Assembly: GCF_001422325.1 (NCBI RefSeq)
Contig: NZ_LMMR01000001.1
Location: 931,256 to 995,255, forward strand
Origin: Leifsonia sp. Leaf264
GTDB lineage: Bacteria; Actinomycetota; Actinomycetes; Actinomycetales; Microbacteriaceae
DNA length: 64,000 nucleotides
Direction of reading: 5' to 3'
Under the pieces are notes generated by a model. It had not been told where the DNA came from and ran no database searches. It was given only the letters and a program-made list of their open reading frames with translations. Each line of letters starts with the position of its first letter. The stretch's first letter is position 1. The position numbers and the translations under genes are program-made. This document shows positions 34,334 through 43,579 of the stretch, piece after piece.

Positions 34334-34900
34334 TCAGCCTGAGGCGCGGGCCGCTCGTGCGCGCGTCTTGATCGCCAGGATCACGTCGGTCTTGGCATCG
34401 GCGTAGTCGTTCATGTCGTCCCACCGCTTGAGGAGCAGGTTCCGCTTGGTGCTCTCATAGAGGGCTCGATCGTCAGCGTCGGATCGCAGATGATCGCGGA
34501 GAAGGAGGTAGTCGCCGACGGCGGAATGGCCGCGTTCGTACAGGTGCACGTGCACGTCGCGGTTGGGCGTGCGCACGAGACGATGCCCGGGTTCGCGCAC
34601 CCGCAGTACGTATCCCGCCGCCAGGAGCGGATCGAGGTAGTCCTCTTCGGCAGTGATGTCATCCACCACGACCACGATGTCGACGATCGGCTTCGCTGCC
34701 AGGCCGGGAACCGAGGTGGAACCGATGTGGTGGATCTCGACGCCCGAGGAGGAGAGTGCATTCCGGATCCGCCGACGGTGGTCCAGGTAGATGTCCACCC
34801 ATCTGTGGTCGTAGTCGTGCAGCTCGAGCTCGAGCCTCTCCGGACCCCCGATCAGTTCGATCGAGGCGACATCCGGTCGTCGCGTTTCGCGGCCGCTCAT
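34334..34900 (-). CDS. GrpB/UPF0157 family nucleotidyltransferase-fold protein
   Basis: The 188-residue protein shows the GrpB pattern: VEIHHIGSTSVPGLAAKPIVDIVVVVDD (the GSTxVPGLxAKPxxDI nucleotidyltransferase-like motif, about residues 53-80) and RDHLRSDADDRALYESTKRNL. Function of the family is not well established; a minimal nucleotidyltransferase fold is accepted. It lies 18 bp downstream of the TetR gene stop on the same strand, so the two may be co-transcribed. Confidence 0.86.
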   Translation of the reverse strand: MSGRETRRPDVASIELIGGPERLELELHDYDHRWVDIYLDHRRRIRNALSSSGVEIHHIGSTSVPGLAAKPIVDIVVVVDDITAEEDYLDPLLAAGYVLRVREPGHRLVRTPNRDVHVHLYERGHSAVGDYLLLRDHLRSDADDRALYESTKRNLLLKRWDDMNDYADAKTDVILAIKTRARAARASG

Positions 34901-34918
34901 CACGGGAATCGTTCCCGT

Positions 34919-35626
34919 CTAGCCCAGGTTGCCCAGCATCAGGCCGAGCGTGAAGTCGAACCGCTCATGCCCCGATCCTGAGGTCAGTTCGGATGCATGG
35001 CGAACGATGATGGGGAAGCGGTCGGTCGGCAGCCCCGAGAAGCGGGCGAGGAGGTCGTCGTGCCCCTGCGGGCTACGCCTCCATTCACCGGTGACCGAAT
35101 CATCGCTGGCGGCGTCGGCATCCATCGCGTAGGCGCCGACGTAGAGGAAGAGGGCGTCGATCGTCCATGCCGCGGTCTGCGGCGCGATCCCGCCGGCGAT
35201 CAGGATCGCGAGCATCCCCTCGTTCACCCGGAGCAGGTCGAGGTCGGTGACATCGATCGCCAGTGCCGCACGCGAGATGCCGGGATACCTCAGGTACTGG
35301 TCACGCAACTGCGTGCAGACGTCGGTGATCTGCTCACGCCACGTCGAGGGGTCGGGCGTCGGCAGCACGAGTTCGCTGCACAGCCGGCCGATGATGAGCT
35401 CGTCGAGGTCGGCCTTGTTGACCACGTGCGCGTACAGCGAAGCGGGCCCGGTCTCGAGGGCGGAGGCGACGTTGCGCATTGTCAGGGCGTCGTAGCCGTC
35501 GGATGCCACGATCCCGAGGGCCGCGTCGGTGATCCGTTCGACCGTGATCGGTGCCTTGCGCGGCGCTGGCGCGTCGGCGCCCGTCGCGTGACGGGCCGAG
35601 CGGCGCAGCTGAGGGGAGGGAGCCAT
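34919..35626 (-). CDS. TetR-family regulator of the divergent MFS pump
   Basis: The 235-residue protein has a TetR helix-turn-helix (ITVERITDAALGIVASDGYDALTMRNVASALETGPASLYAHVVNKADLDELI, residues 26-78) and a TetR_C_1-type ligand domain. It is divergent from the DHA2 transporter with only 51 bp between starts. That gap and the start of the pump gene hold three GAACN3GTTC-type palindromes, its probable operators. A pump substrate is the likely inducer. Confidence 0.88.
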   Translation of the reverse strand: MAPSPQLRRSARHATGADAPAPRKAPITVERITDAALGIVASDGYDALTMRNVASALETGPASLYAHVVNKADLDELIIGRLCSELVLPTPDPSTWREQITDVCTQLRDQYLRYPGISRAALAIDVTDLDLLRVNEGMLAILIAGGIAPQTAAWTIDALFLYVGAYAMDADAASDDSVTGEWRRSPQGHDDLLARFSGLPTDRFPIIVRHASELTSGSGHERFDFTLGLMLGNLG

Positions 35627-35640
35627 GGGCCCATCCTAAC

Positions 35641-35697
35641 TTGACACGAACGCCGTTCCAAGTATAGAACAGTGTTCGTGACTTACGAACAACGTTC
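35641..35697 (+). promoter_or_regulatory. Promoter with three TetR operator palindromes
   Basis: TTGACA (35641-35646) and TATAGA (35663-35668) are separated by 16 bp. Three 11-bp palindromes follow each other with centres 19 and 20 bp apart: GAACGCCGTTC (35648-35658), GAACAGTGTTC (35667-35677) and GAACAACGTTC (35687-35697, one mismatch). The first two flank and cover the -10; the third lies past the expected transcription start. Spacing near two helical turns would place dimers on one DNA face. Confidence 0.78.
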
Positions 35698-37150
35698 CAA
35701 GGTAAGCCTGCGCGGCTCGTGGATGGCACTGGCCGGTTTGTCGGCGGTGTTCCTCTTCGAGATGCTCGACAACTCGATCCTCAACGTCGCGTTGCCCACC
35801 ATCGGCCGCGACCTGCAGGCTTCGACGACGGCACTCCAGTGGGTGACCGGCGTCTACGCCGTCGTCTTCGGCGGGCTGATGCTGCTCTTCGGTGCCATCG
35901 CCGACCGCTTCGGCCGTCGACGGGTGATGCTCGTCGGGCTGGTGCTGCTCGGCCTCGCAAGTCTGGCGACGGCTTTCGTCGTGAACGCAGAACAACTGAT
36001 CATCGTGCGCGCCGCCATGGGCGTCGCGGCCGCGATGACGACACCGGGCTCGATGGCGCTCGCATTCAGGCTGTTCGACGAGGAGAGCCTGCGTGTTCGA
36101 GCCATCACCCTCATCTCCACGGTGGGTCTCGTCGGACTGGCCATCGGCCCGACCGTCGGAGGCCTGGTGCTCGCAGTCGCGCCCTGGCAGGTGCTGCTGC
36201 TCATCAACGTGCCCATCGCGGCGTTCGCGATCGTCGGCATCCGTCGAGGCATCGCTGCCGACGACCCGGCCGAACTCCACCGCGACCCGCTCGACATCGT
36301 CGGCGCGCTTTTCGCGACGGCGACCATCGTTCTCGCGCTCGTCGCTCCGACCCTGTTCATCGACCAGGGCGCTGGCTCGTGGGGACCGTGGGCGACGACG
36401 GCAGCGGCGCTCCTCGCCGCAGTCGGCTTCGTCATGCGCGAGCGCACCGCGAAGCATCCGCTGCTCGATCTCGCCCTCATCGCCCGCCCACTCGTCTCGA
36501 GCGGCCTGGCGTTCAAGGCGGCCGCAGGGCTCGCGACCGCCGGACTCAGCTACCTCGTGACCCTCCAGCTTCAGCTGGCCTGGGGCTGGCCGCCGGCGCT
36601 CGCGGCACTCGGGATGCTGCCCCAGGTGATCGTGCTGTTGGCACTCGGCCCGTTCGTCAATCCGTTCGTCGAACGCGTCGGCATCAACCGCGCAGCGTGG
36701 ATGAGTGCGACCACGGTCGTCGTGGGTCTCGCCGTCTACGGTCTGTTCAACAGCTTCGGGTACGTGTGGATCGCCATCGCGCTCGCACTCGTCGCCGCGG
36801 GACTGCGTGTCGTCGGCGTCGTCGCAGCGGTCAACGTGCTGACGGGTCTGCCGAAGAACCGCACCTCCATCGGCGCAGCACTGACCGACACGACCACCGA
36901 GGTCGCCAACGGCGTCGGGGTCGCCATCGCAGGCACCATCCTCGCCGCGCTCTTCACCGGGAGCATCGCCGCGCCGGACTGGACGGCGCAGCAGTCGAAC
37001 CAGTTCCAGAGCGCCGTCACGATCGCCGGTCTCGCTCTGACCGCCGTGGCCGCGGCATTCGTCGTGTTCGGGTTGGTCCGAGCGCGCGGCAGCGCAGCGG
37101 CGGACGCGCCCGTCGGGCCGACGTCCTCCCCCGCGTCGCTCCAGCACTGA
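35678..37150 (+). CDS. DHA2-family MFS drug:H+ antiporter (EmrB/QacA-like)
   Basis: About 490 residues with fourteen expected membrane segments. Motif D1 appears as FEMLDNSILNVALPTIGRDL, motif A as GAIADRFGRRRVMLVG and motif C-like as GLAIGPTVGGLVLA. It would expel amphiphilic compounds. The start is uncertain: GTG 35678 suits a leaderless mRNA from the consensus-like promoter (start site about 35675-35678), GTG 35672 lies too near the -10, and ATG 35723 would remove residues before the first membrane segment. The operator set overlaps the first codons. Confidence 0.88.
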   Translation: MTYEQRSKVSLRGSWMALAGLSAVFLFEMLDNSILNVALPTIGRDLQASTTALQWVTGVYAVVFGGLMLLFGAIADRFGRRRVMLVGLVLLGLASLATAFVVNAEQLIIVRAAMGVAAAMTTPGSMALAFRLFDEESLRVRAITLISTVGLVGLAIGPTVGGLVLAVAPWQVLLLINVPIAAFAIVGIRRGIAADDPAELHRDPLDIVGALFATATIVLALVAPTLFIDQGAGSWGPWATTAAALLAAVGFVMRERTAKHPLLDLALIARPLVSSGLAFKAAAGLATAGLSYLVTLQLQLAWGWPPALAALGMLPQVIVLLALGPFVNPFVERVGINRAAWMSATTVVVGLAVYGLFNSFGYVWIAIALALVAAGLRVVGVVAAVNVLTGLPKNRTSIGAALTDTTTEVANGVGVAIAGTILAALFTGSIAAPDWTAQQSNQFQSAVTIAGLALTAVAAAFVVFGLVRARGSAAADAPVGPTSSPASLQH

Positions 37151-37166
37151 GCGGCGCTCCGGGCCA

Positions 37167-37197
37167 CCACGCACTTGAGGAATGCTCGGGTGCGTGG
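37167..37197 (+). terminator. Hairpin after the DHA2 pump gene
   Basis: CCACGCAC and GTGCGTGG form a perfect 8-bp stem with a 15-nt loop, 17 bp after the pump stop and 54 bp before the next ATG. There is no U tract, and the large loop makes it moderate evidence for termination. Confidence 0.45.
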
Positions 37198-37250
37198 AAC
37201 GATGAATCGCCGGCGTCTTCGCAGAACACGCCGCGGCGAGGGGGCTCGAT

Positions 37251-40200
37251 ATGCGCACGATGCTGCGGGCCTGTGCGGCCGCACTCGGCATCGCCGCACT
37301 CGGGACGGCGCTCGTGCTCCTGCCGACTCAGGGGGCGCTCGCCGCATCACCACCCGACACCATCGACACCGGCGATCCGCCCCCACCGGCCGACCCGTCC
37401 GCTCCTGGCGGCCTCGATCAGCCGACACCCGACCCCGACGAGACGATCGTCGAGGTACCTCCACCGGACTCCCCCGACATCGTGCCCAGTGCGAACACCG
37501 TGCGCATGGCGTGGGTCGGGACTCCGGACCAGCAACCGGCAGACGCGGCCCTTCTCACTCTGCAGGCGGCGATCAACGCCACGACGACCACCTCGAACAC
37601 GGTGTCCTTCATCTCGAACGACTACGCCTTCACGGGGGCCCTGTCGATCACGAAGGCTGTGACGCTCGACTCGGCGACGGACTCCATGCTCTACAGCAGG
37701 TTCACCGTCAGCGCAGGCGGCCTGACGCTCGCAGACGACGTCGCGATCGGCGCGGCGAACACGGGGGCCGTGATCAGCGTGACCGGAGCAGGCGCTGCGC
37801 TCACGAACATCACTGTGCGCAATCCCACCCCGGTGCCGCGCCCGACGGGGATCCAACTGGGCGCCGGTGTCACCGGTGTCGTGGTGGCGGGATTCGACAT
37901 GGACGGGAACGGAGAGGACTTCTCCTACGGGGTCAACCTCACCACCGGAGCTGCCACCATCACCGACCCGACGATCGTCGGCGTCGCTGTCGGTGTGACG
38001 GCGACGGCGGCATCCACGGTCGAGGGCGTCTCGATCAGTGGCGGCTCGATCTCGGCGGCCACCACGGGCGTCTCACTCGGCACCGCGACAGCACCGACGG
38101 TGACGGGTCTCACGGTCACGGGCCCGGGCAGCACCGGCACGGGAATCGACCTCGCGAAGTCCAGCGGAGCTGACGTCCGGAGCGCGACGGTGAGCGGCTT
38201 CGCCCGCGGCATCGGGGCCGCCACCACCAACACGAGTGCCGGGCCGTCCATCACCGACGCCGTGGTCAGCGGAACCTTCCGCGAGGGGATCTCCCTGGGC
38301 GCGACATCGGCGGCCGTGATCGTGCGACCGAACATCGCGGGCACCGACGCGATCCAGTCCACGGGCATCCTCACCCTCATGGCCACGGGTGTGGTGATCG
38401 AGCAGCCGACGATCTCGGGGGTGCAGTACGGCATCACCACGAGTTCGGCGAATGTCGGTGACGGGCCGACCATCAGCGCGCCGACCATCACGGCGTTGGG
38501 CGGCATCACCCTGGGTTCGACGCAGGGGGCGATCATCACGGATGCCGTGCTCGACGCCGGGACGTGGTCGGGAGGCACCGGCATCAACACCGTCAACGCG
38601 GGTCGGGTCACCATCACCAATGAAACCGCCAACGGCTTCCTCTACGCGATCGGTTCCCAGTCCAGTTTCGATCCCACGTCGGATCGGGTCGACATCTCGA
38701 TCTCGCACCTCACCGTGACCGGGGCGGCGAACGCCTCGAACGCCGTCTACCTGCTCGGGGTCGAGAACGCCACCATCGAAGACGTCACGGCCGACATCAC
38801 CGGCGCCGCGCTCGTCATCCACCAGTCCGTCGGGGTCGACGCCCACGACATCACCGTGCACGGCCACGAAGGACCGACGTCGGTGACAGGCGCTGCCATC
38901 CTGCGCGCGTACGGATCGCAGGACGTCAACGTCGACAGCGCCTCCATCGACGCCGGTTCCTACGGATTCTTCTACTCCGCCACCGACGGCTCGACCGTGA
39001 CCAACGCGACCGTGGCGAACCTCCTCGAGTACGGCGTCTACGGACGCAGCGTCGCCAACCTCGACGTGAGTGCCGTCACCTTCACGGACAACTCGGCCGT
39101 CGGCCTGTTCGTCGTGACGACGCCGGCCAACGGCATCAGTCACGACATCGCGGTGCATGGGAACACGATGACCGGAAACGACAGCGGCATCCAGGTCCTG
39201 CAGGGCACCACCGATGTGCAGGTGACCGGAAACACCGTGAGCGGACAGCCGGATGTCGTCACCGTCGGATCCGCCCACGACCTGCTGATCGCCGACAACA
39301 CCATCGATCAGGTCGGGAGCGACGAGACCGCAGCCATCGTCGTCGCGCCGCTCTGGGAGGACGGCGCCCTGCCGGGGTCGTACTCGTCGTCGGCGGTGCA
39401 GATCATCGGGAACACCTTCAGCGGCGGCGGCACTTGGCTACGCGTCGGAACCGTCGACGGCGCATCCGACGAAGCGACCCGGCGCACCTTGAGCGACCCC
39501 GTCCGCTTCACTGGGAACAGCATTCCCGCAGCCTCGACCGCGATCGTCACGCTGCCGAACGCAGTCGTGGGCGACGACACCGCCACTCCGACGGATGTCG
39601 CTCCTCTCGTGGCTGTGGCCGACGGCCCTGTCGCGGTCGACGCACGGGACTACGACGATCCGAACGACTGGGGCGCCGCCTGCAAAGCGACGGGCTTCCT
39701 CGACGACGCCTCGTACTACGACGGCGGCGGGGCTCAGGTGCAGGAACTCACGGTGGCGCCGGTCCTGTACCCGATGACCTGCATCGACCTGTCACTCAAC
39801 GAGAGGGTCGACGCGTCCGATGGCCATCGGTTCCGCATCGGCGACATCGTCGCCTGGTTCCTGACCCCGCACAACGACGGCCCGCGCGCGGCGCCGGCGG
39901 GCTGGTCCGTCACCCAACTCCTGCCGGACGGCGTCGAACTCGTCTCCATCCGCGGTGCGGAATACACCGTCGTCGACGACACCGCCACGGCGACGGCCGA
40001 ACTCCCGCCCGGAAGCGATGGTCCGCGATTGACCGTCGTGGTACGGATCGTGTCGGCGCCATCGGGACAGTCCGCCATGCGCGACGTCGCCTATATCGCC
40101 CCGGCCGAGGACACCGATCTCGACGGCGACGGATTCGTCGACCAGATCGTGGAGCAGTTCGGTCCCCTCGTCGTGCCGACGATCGACACCGACACCGATG

Positions 40201-40472
40201 CCTCCGAGACCGACAACGACGCTCTCGGCGTCTGGACCGTCGTCGGCGACGAGCCCACTCCCGAGCCGCCCGACCCCGAGCCGCCCCTCCCCGGACCGCC
40301 TGTCCCCGGGACACCGGGTTCCGGTGGACTGCCGGACACCGCTGCCGGATCGCCGGATGCCAGTGACCTGGCGAGCACGGGCACCAACCCGGCGCCCCTG
40401 CTGTTCGCGGCGGCGATGCTGCTGCTCCTGGGCGTCGGCGGCCTCGCGGTCGGCCGCAGACGACTCAGCTGA
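37251..40472 (+). CDS. Wall-anchored right-handed parallel beta-helix protein with LAxTG sorting signal
   Basis: The 1073-residue secreted protein has a signal peptide (about residues 1-32, ending ALAA), a Pro/Asp-rich stretch, then roughly 700 residues of short Thr/Val/Gly strands with repeated NAT.E and SGxxxGI patterns typical of pectate-lyase-like beta-helices (for example NGISHDIAVHGNTMTGNDSGIQVL). A DUF11-like beta-sandwich follows (about 860-990), then a proline-rich spacer and LASTG at 1040-1044, a hydrophobic helix and a GRRRLS tail. LAxTG is the class E sortase signal of high-GC actinobacteria. GAGGGGG precedes the ATG. Glycan binding or cleavage, or adhesion, is possible; no catalytic residues can be named. 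Confidence 0.85.
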   Translation: MRTMLRACAAALGIAALGTALVLLPTQGALAASPPDTIDTGDPPPPADPSAPGGLDQPTPDPDETIVEVPPPDSPDIVPSANTVRMAWVGTPDQQPADAALLTLQAAINATTTTSNTVSFISNDYAFTGALSITKAVTLDSATDSMLYSRFTVSAGGLTLADDVAIGAANTGAVISVTGAGAALTNITVRNPTPVPRPTGIQLGAGVTGVVVAGFDMDGNGEDFSYGVNLTTGAATITDPTIVGVAVGVTATAASTVEGVSISGGSISAATTGVSLGTATAPTVTGLTVTGPGSTGTGIDLAKSSGADVRSATVSGFARGIGAATTNTSAGPSITDAVVSGTFREGISLGATSAAVIVRPNIAGTDAIQSTGILTLMATGVVIEQPTISGVQYGITTSSANVGDGPTISAPTITALGGITLGSTQGAIITDAVLDAGTWSGGTGINTVNAGRVTITNETANGFLYAIGSQSSFDPTSDRVDISISHLTVTGAANASNAVYLLGVENATIEDVTADITGAALVIHQSVGVDAHDITVHGHEGPTSVTGAAILRAYGSQDVNVDSASIDAGSYGFFYSATDGSTVTNATVANLLEYGVYGRSVANLDVSAVTFTDNSAVGLFVVTTPANGISHDIAVHGNTMTGNDSGIQVLQGTTDVQVTGNTVSGQPDVVTVGSAHDLLIADNTIDQVGSDETAAIVVAPLWEDGALPGSYSSSAVQIIGNTFSGGGTWLRVGTVDGASDEATRRTLSDPVRFTGNSIPAASTAIVTLPNAVVGDDTATPTDVAPLVAVADGPVAVDARDYDDPNDWGAACKATGFLDDASYYDGGGAQVQELTVAPVLYPMTCIDLSLNERVDASDGHRFRIGDIVAWFLTPHNDGPRAAPAGWSVTQLLPDGVELVSIRGAEYTVVDDTATATAELPPGSDGPRLTVVVRIVSAPSGQSAMRDVAYIAPAEDTDLDGDGFVDQIVEQFGPLVVPTIDTDTDASETDNDALGVWTVVGDEPTPEPPDPEPPLPGPPVPGTPGSGGLPDTAAGSPDASDLASTGTNPAPLLFAAAMLLLLGVGGLAVGRRRLS

Positions 40473-40488
40473 CGGTTCCGATAGTCGT

Positions 40489-40520
40489 GCGTGCGGCATC
40501 CGGAGTCTCGATCCGCACGC
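40489..40520. terminator. Bidirectional hairpin terminator
   Basis: GCGTGCGG and CCGCACGC form a perfect 8-bp stem, extended after a one-base bulge by ATC/GAT, in the gap between the beta-helix gene (ends 40472) and the converging small gene (ends 40572). Its placement fits termination from both sides. Confidence 0.6.
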
Positions 40521-40571
40521 CGATCGGGGCGCCTCTGGAATCCTGCGAGCTCGTTGTCGGCCACGAGCCCG

Positions 40572-40862
40572 TCACCGCAGCTCCGGTGGGTTCGGCCTGG
40601 TCGGTCTGGTCGGCCTGAAGTCCGGGTACCCCTGAAACGGCGCCGGCCCGTGGCTCCGGATGAACTCGTGGTGCACCCGTTCGCACGCCCCGCGCAAAGA
40701 GGCGCCGTAGCCCAGGAGCTCGCCCCGGAACTCGGCACGGAAGCGCACGTCCCCATTCAACCGGACGACGGCGACGCGCCCGTACTCGTTGCCTTGCGCA
40801 TCGATCAGCACCCAGACGCCCGGTTCGGGTTCGGCTGCGGCGAGGATCGGGTGCCACTTCAC
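40572..40862 (-). CDS. Conserved hypothetical protein
   Basis: The 96-residue protein starts VKWHPILAAAEPEPGVWVLID and has a strand-rich core (YGRVAVVRLNGDVRFRAEF) and a helix (GASLRGACERVHHEFIRSHGP). I associate the opening pattern with small hypothetical proteins of Microbacteriaceae, without known function. It has a clear promoter (TTGCAT-N17-TATGTT) whose start site falls on the GTG at 40862, so it is probably leaderless. The proline/arginine-rich C-terminus looks disordered. It stands alone between the wall protein and pcaF. Confidence 0.7.
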   Translation of the reverse strand: MKWHPILAAAEPEPGVWVLIDAQGNEYGRVAVVRLNGDVRFRAEFRGELLGYGASLRGACERVHHEFIRSHGPAPFQGYPDFRPTRPTRPNPPELR

Positions 40863-40868
40863 CACTCG

Positions 40869-40897
40869 AACATAGATTCGAATGAGGCGTCATGCAA
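40869..40897 (-). promoter_or_regulatory. Promoter of a leaderless small gene
   Basis: Minus-strand TTGCAT (40897-40892) and TATGTT (40874-40869) are 17 bp apart, and the GTG at 40862 lies 7 bases past the -10. An inverted repeat TCGAA-N6-TTCGA (40866-40881) covers the -10 and could be an operator. No Shine-Dalgarno is present, consistent with leaderless translation. Confidence 0.55.
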
Positions 40898-40914
40898 TAC
40901 GGGGTCGGCAGTCG

Positions 40915-42129
40915 TCAGGTCCGCTCGAAGATAGCCGCCAGGCCCTGTCCTCCGCCGATGCACATCGTCGCCAGGGCGAGCGAGCCGTCCAGTGACGGCA
41001 ACTCGTGGGCGATCGTCGTGAGCATGCGCAGGCCTGTCGCCCCGATCGGATGGCCGATGGAGATGCCGCTCCCCCGCGGGTTGAGGCGGGGATCCTCGGC
41101 GTCGATCCCCCAGTCGCTCAGGCAGGCGAGGACCTGCACGGCGAAGGCTTCGTTGAGTTCGATGACGTCGAGGTCGTCGAAGCGCACGCCGGCACGCTCG
41201 AGGGCGCGGTTCGAGGCGGCGACCGGTGCCACACCGAACCGCTCCGGCTCGTTGCCTGCGAGCGCCCACGATCTTAGCCGGAGCATGGGCGTGAGTCCGA
41301 GCTCGGCCGCCCGTCTCGGCGTGGTGACGATGGCGGCCGCTGCGGCGTCGTTCTGTCCGCTCGAGTTGCCGGCCGTCACGGTGGCTGCGGCATCCGACCC
41401 TGACAGGATGGCTCGCAGCGAGGCCAGAGCCTCGAGGGAGGTGTCGGCCCGCGGATGCTCGTCGCGATCGACGAGCATCGGGGCCCGGCGACCCGGCACC
41501 TCGACGGGGACGAGCTCGGCGTCGAAGGCGCCCGAGGCCTGGGCGGCGACGGCGCGCTGGTGCGAGCGGAGCGCGAGAGCGTCTTGGGCCTCCCGGCTGA
41601 TCCCGTACTCGGCCCGCAGGGTCTCGGCCGTACCGACGTTGCCGTCAGGGGTCGGATGACGGTGCCCGCCGACGGTCTCCCGTCCGCGGGCGAGCGCGTC
41701 GTGCAGGAACAGGCCGCCGGGCGGCACGCCCCGCCGTCCCTGCACCGTGTAGAGCGGCGCGTTGCTCATCGACTCGGCGCCGAGGGCGATGACGACGTCG
41801 CTGATGCCGGTCTGCACCTCCATGGCCGCGTTGAGCATGGCCTGGAGGCCGCTGCCGCAGCGGCGGTCGAGCTGGTAACCGGTGGTCGTCACGGGCAGCC
41901 CGGCATCGAGGGCCGCGACCCGGCCGAAGGCCGGTGCCTCCATGGTCGGATAGCCCTGCGCAGCGATGACACCGTCGACGGCGGCGGGGTCGATGCCGCT
42001 GCGCTCGATGACGGCGCGGAGCACTGTCGTCGCGAGGTCGAGTGCCGAGACCTGGGCGAGCGAGCCGCCCATCCGTCCGACGGGGGTGCGCAGGGCAGAG
42101 CAGACGACGACGTCGCGCAGTTCGGTCAC
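40915..42129 (-). CDS. pcaF: beta-Ketoadipyl-CoA thiolase
   Basis: The 404-residue thiolase has the acyl-enzyme cysteine in [13 protein letters not shown] (near residue 92), [13 protein letters not shown]-like [40 protein letters not shown] (active His) and [12 protein letters not shown] (second Cys). It splits 3-oxoadipyl-CoA into succinyl-CoA and acetyl-CoA, the last step of the pathway. The GTG start overlaps the pcaJ stop (GTGA). Context makes a pathway-specific role much likelier than general acetyl-CoA acetyltransferase. Confidence 0.9.
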   Translation of the reverse strand: MTELRDVVVCSALRTPVGRMGGSLAQVSALDLATTVLRAVIERSGIDPAAVDGVIAAQGYPTMEAPAFGRVAALDAGLPVTTTGYQLDRRCGSGLQAMLNAAMEVQTGISDVVIALGAESMSNAPLYTVQGRRGVPPGGLFLHDALARGRETVGGHRHPTPDGNVGTAETLRAEYGISREAQDALALRSHQRAVAAQASGAFDAELVPVEVPGRRAPMLVDRDEHPRADTSLEALASLRAILSGSDAAATVTAGNSSGQNDAAAAAIVTTPRRAAELGLTPMLRLRSWALAGNEPERFGVAPVAASNRALERAGVRFDDLDVIELNEAFAVQVLACLSDWGIDAEDPRLNPRGSGISIGHPIGATGLRMLTTIAHELPSLDGSLALATMCIGGGQGLAAIFERT

Positions 42130-42779
42130 GATGTGGCCTGCAGCGCGGGATCGATGGACAGCTCGGCGCCTGTCGCGTCGATGACCTGCTCGAGGCTCAC
42201 CCCCGGTGCGAGTTCACGCAACACCAGGCCGTCGGCCTTGACGTCGATGACCGCGAGGTCGGTGATGATGCGATCGACGCAGGCGCGCCCGGTGAGTGGC
42301 AGAGTGCATTCCGCCACGAGCTTCGCCGTGCCGTCCCTGGCGACGTGCTCCATCACGACGATCACCCGTTCGGCGCCGTTCACGAGGTCCATCGCCCCGC
42401 CCATTCCCTTGACCATCCTGCCCGGCACGGCCCAGTTGGCGATGTCCCCTGCGGCCGAGACCTGCATGGCACCCAGCACGGCCGTCGCGATGCGACCGCC
42501 GCGGATCATCCCGAAGGATGCGGCCGAGTCGAAGTAGCTCGCTCCGGGAAGCACCGTGACGGTCTCCTTGCCCGCGTTGATGAGCTTCGGGTCCTCCTCG
42601 CCCTCCCACGGATAGGGACCGACCCCCAATATGCCGTTCTCGGAATGCAGGACCACGTGGGTGCCGGCCGGCAGGTGATTGGGGATGAGGGTCGGCAGTC
42701 CGATGCCGAGGTTGACGTAGCTGCCGTCCTCGAGCTCCTCGGCCGCGCGGGCCGCCATCTCGTCTCGTGTGCGCGGCAT
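42126..42779 (-). CDS. pcaJ: 3-Oxoadipate CoA-transferase subunit B
   Basis: The 217-residue beta subunit has [17 protein letters not shown] and the catalytic glutamate in [11 protein letters not shown] (near residue 47), then [15 protein letters not shown]. With PcaI it moves CoA from succinyl-CoA to 3-oxoadipate. Its ATG overlaps the pcaI stop (TGATG), and its stop overlaps the pcaF start. Confidence 0.9.
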   Translation of the reverse strand: MPRTRDEMAARAAEELEDGSYVNLGIGLPTLIPNHLPAGTHVVLHSENGILGVGPYPWEGEEDPKLINAGKETVTVLPGASYFDSAASFGMIRGGRIATAVLGAMQVSAAGDIANWAVPGRMVKGMGGAMDLVNGAERVIVVMEHVARDGTAKLVAECTLPLTGRACVDRIITDLAVIDVKADGLVLRELAPGVSLEQVIDATGAELSIDPALQATS

Positions 42780-43579
42780 CAGTCGCTCTCCTGCTTCTCG
42801 TTCGTGCCCGGCCTGGGCCGAACTGTCACCTTCTCGATCGGAAGTTCCGTGGCCTGCGCCGGCGTGAGCTGCACGATCCGGTCCACGTAGATGCCCGGCA
42901 GGTGAATGTCGTCAGGATCGAGCACTCCCGGCTCCACGAGTTCGTCCACCTCGGCGATGGTGATGCGCCCGGCCATTCCGGCCAGGGGGTTGAAGTTCCG
43001 GGTCGACTTCTCGAAGCGGAGATTGCCGTGGCGATCGCCGACCGCCGCCCGCACCAGCCCGTAATCGGTGCGGATGGCCTGCTCGAGCACGTACTCCCGC
43101 GGGGCACCGAAGACGTCGAAGGGCCGCAGCTCCTTCGGCAGGCTGGTGAGGGCGACGGATCCGTCCGCGGCGTAGCGGAGCGGCATCCCGCCGTCCGAGA
43201 CGGCCGTGCCGGCCCCGGTCGCTGTGTAGAACGCGGGGATGCCGACGCCGCCGGCACGCAGCCGTTCGGCGAGCGTTCCCTGCGGGGTGAGCTCGACCTC
43301 CACCTCGCCGCCGAGGTACTGGCGCGCGAACTCCTTGTTCTCGCCGATGTACGACGCGATGACCCGACGGATGCGGCCGGCACCGAGTAGTTCGCCGAGT
43401 CCCCAGCCGTCCACGCCGCAGTTGTTGGAGACCACCTCGAGTCCGTCGACTCCGCTGGCGAGGAGAGCCCGGATCAGGACGATCGGAACTCCCGAGAGCC
43501 CGAAGCCGCCCACGGCGAGGGACGCCCCGGCCGGAATGTCGGCGACGGCCTCGGCTGCACTGGCGACGGTCTTATCCAT
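42779..43579 (-). CDS. pcaI: 3-Oxoadipate CoA-transferase subunit A
   Basis: The 266-residue alpha subunit has the CoA-transferase I signature region ([17 protein letters not shown]) and [52 protein letters not shown]. It is longer than many alpha subunits (about 230). AGGAG precedes the ATG at 43579, which overlaps the pcaL stop by 8 bp (ATGGATAA). Confidence 0.9.
   Translation of the reverse strand: MDKTVASAAEAVADIPAGASLAVGGFGLSGVPIVLIRALLASGVDGLEVVSNNCGVDGWGLGELLGAGRIRRVIASYIGENKEFARQYLGGEVEVELTPQGTLAERLRAGGVGIPAFYTATGAGTAVSDGGMPLRYAADGSVALTSLPKELRPFDVFGAPREYVLEQAIRTDYGLVRAAVGDRHGNLRFEKSTRNFNPLAGMAGRITIAEVDELVEPGVLDPDDIHLPGIYVDRIVQLTPAQATELPIEKVTVRPRPGTNEKQESD

Noticed and set aside
35636-37291. 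551-codon frame antisense to the DHA2 pump
   Set aside because: Charged low-complexity product (many Glu, Arg, His) antisense to a gene with clear MFS motifs and promoter.
38073-39278. 401-codon frame antisense to the beta-helix gene
   Set aside because: Shadow of the repetitive beta-helix coding sequence; no start signals or domain.
37600-39300. Possible tandem DNA repeats or CRISPR-like pattern inside the beta-helix gene
   Set aside because: Recurring ACCxxC/GACG triplets reflect Thr/Asp/Gly-rich strands; no repeat unit of constant length or spacer structure could be seen.
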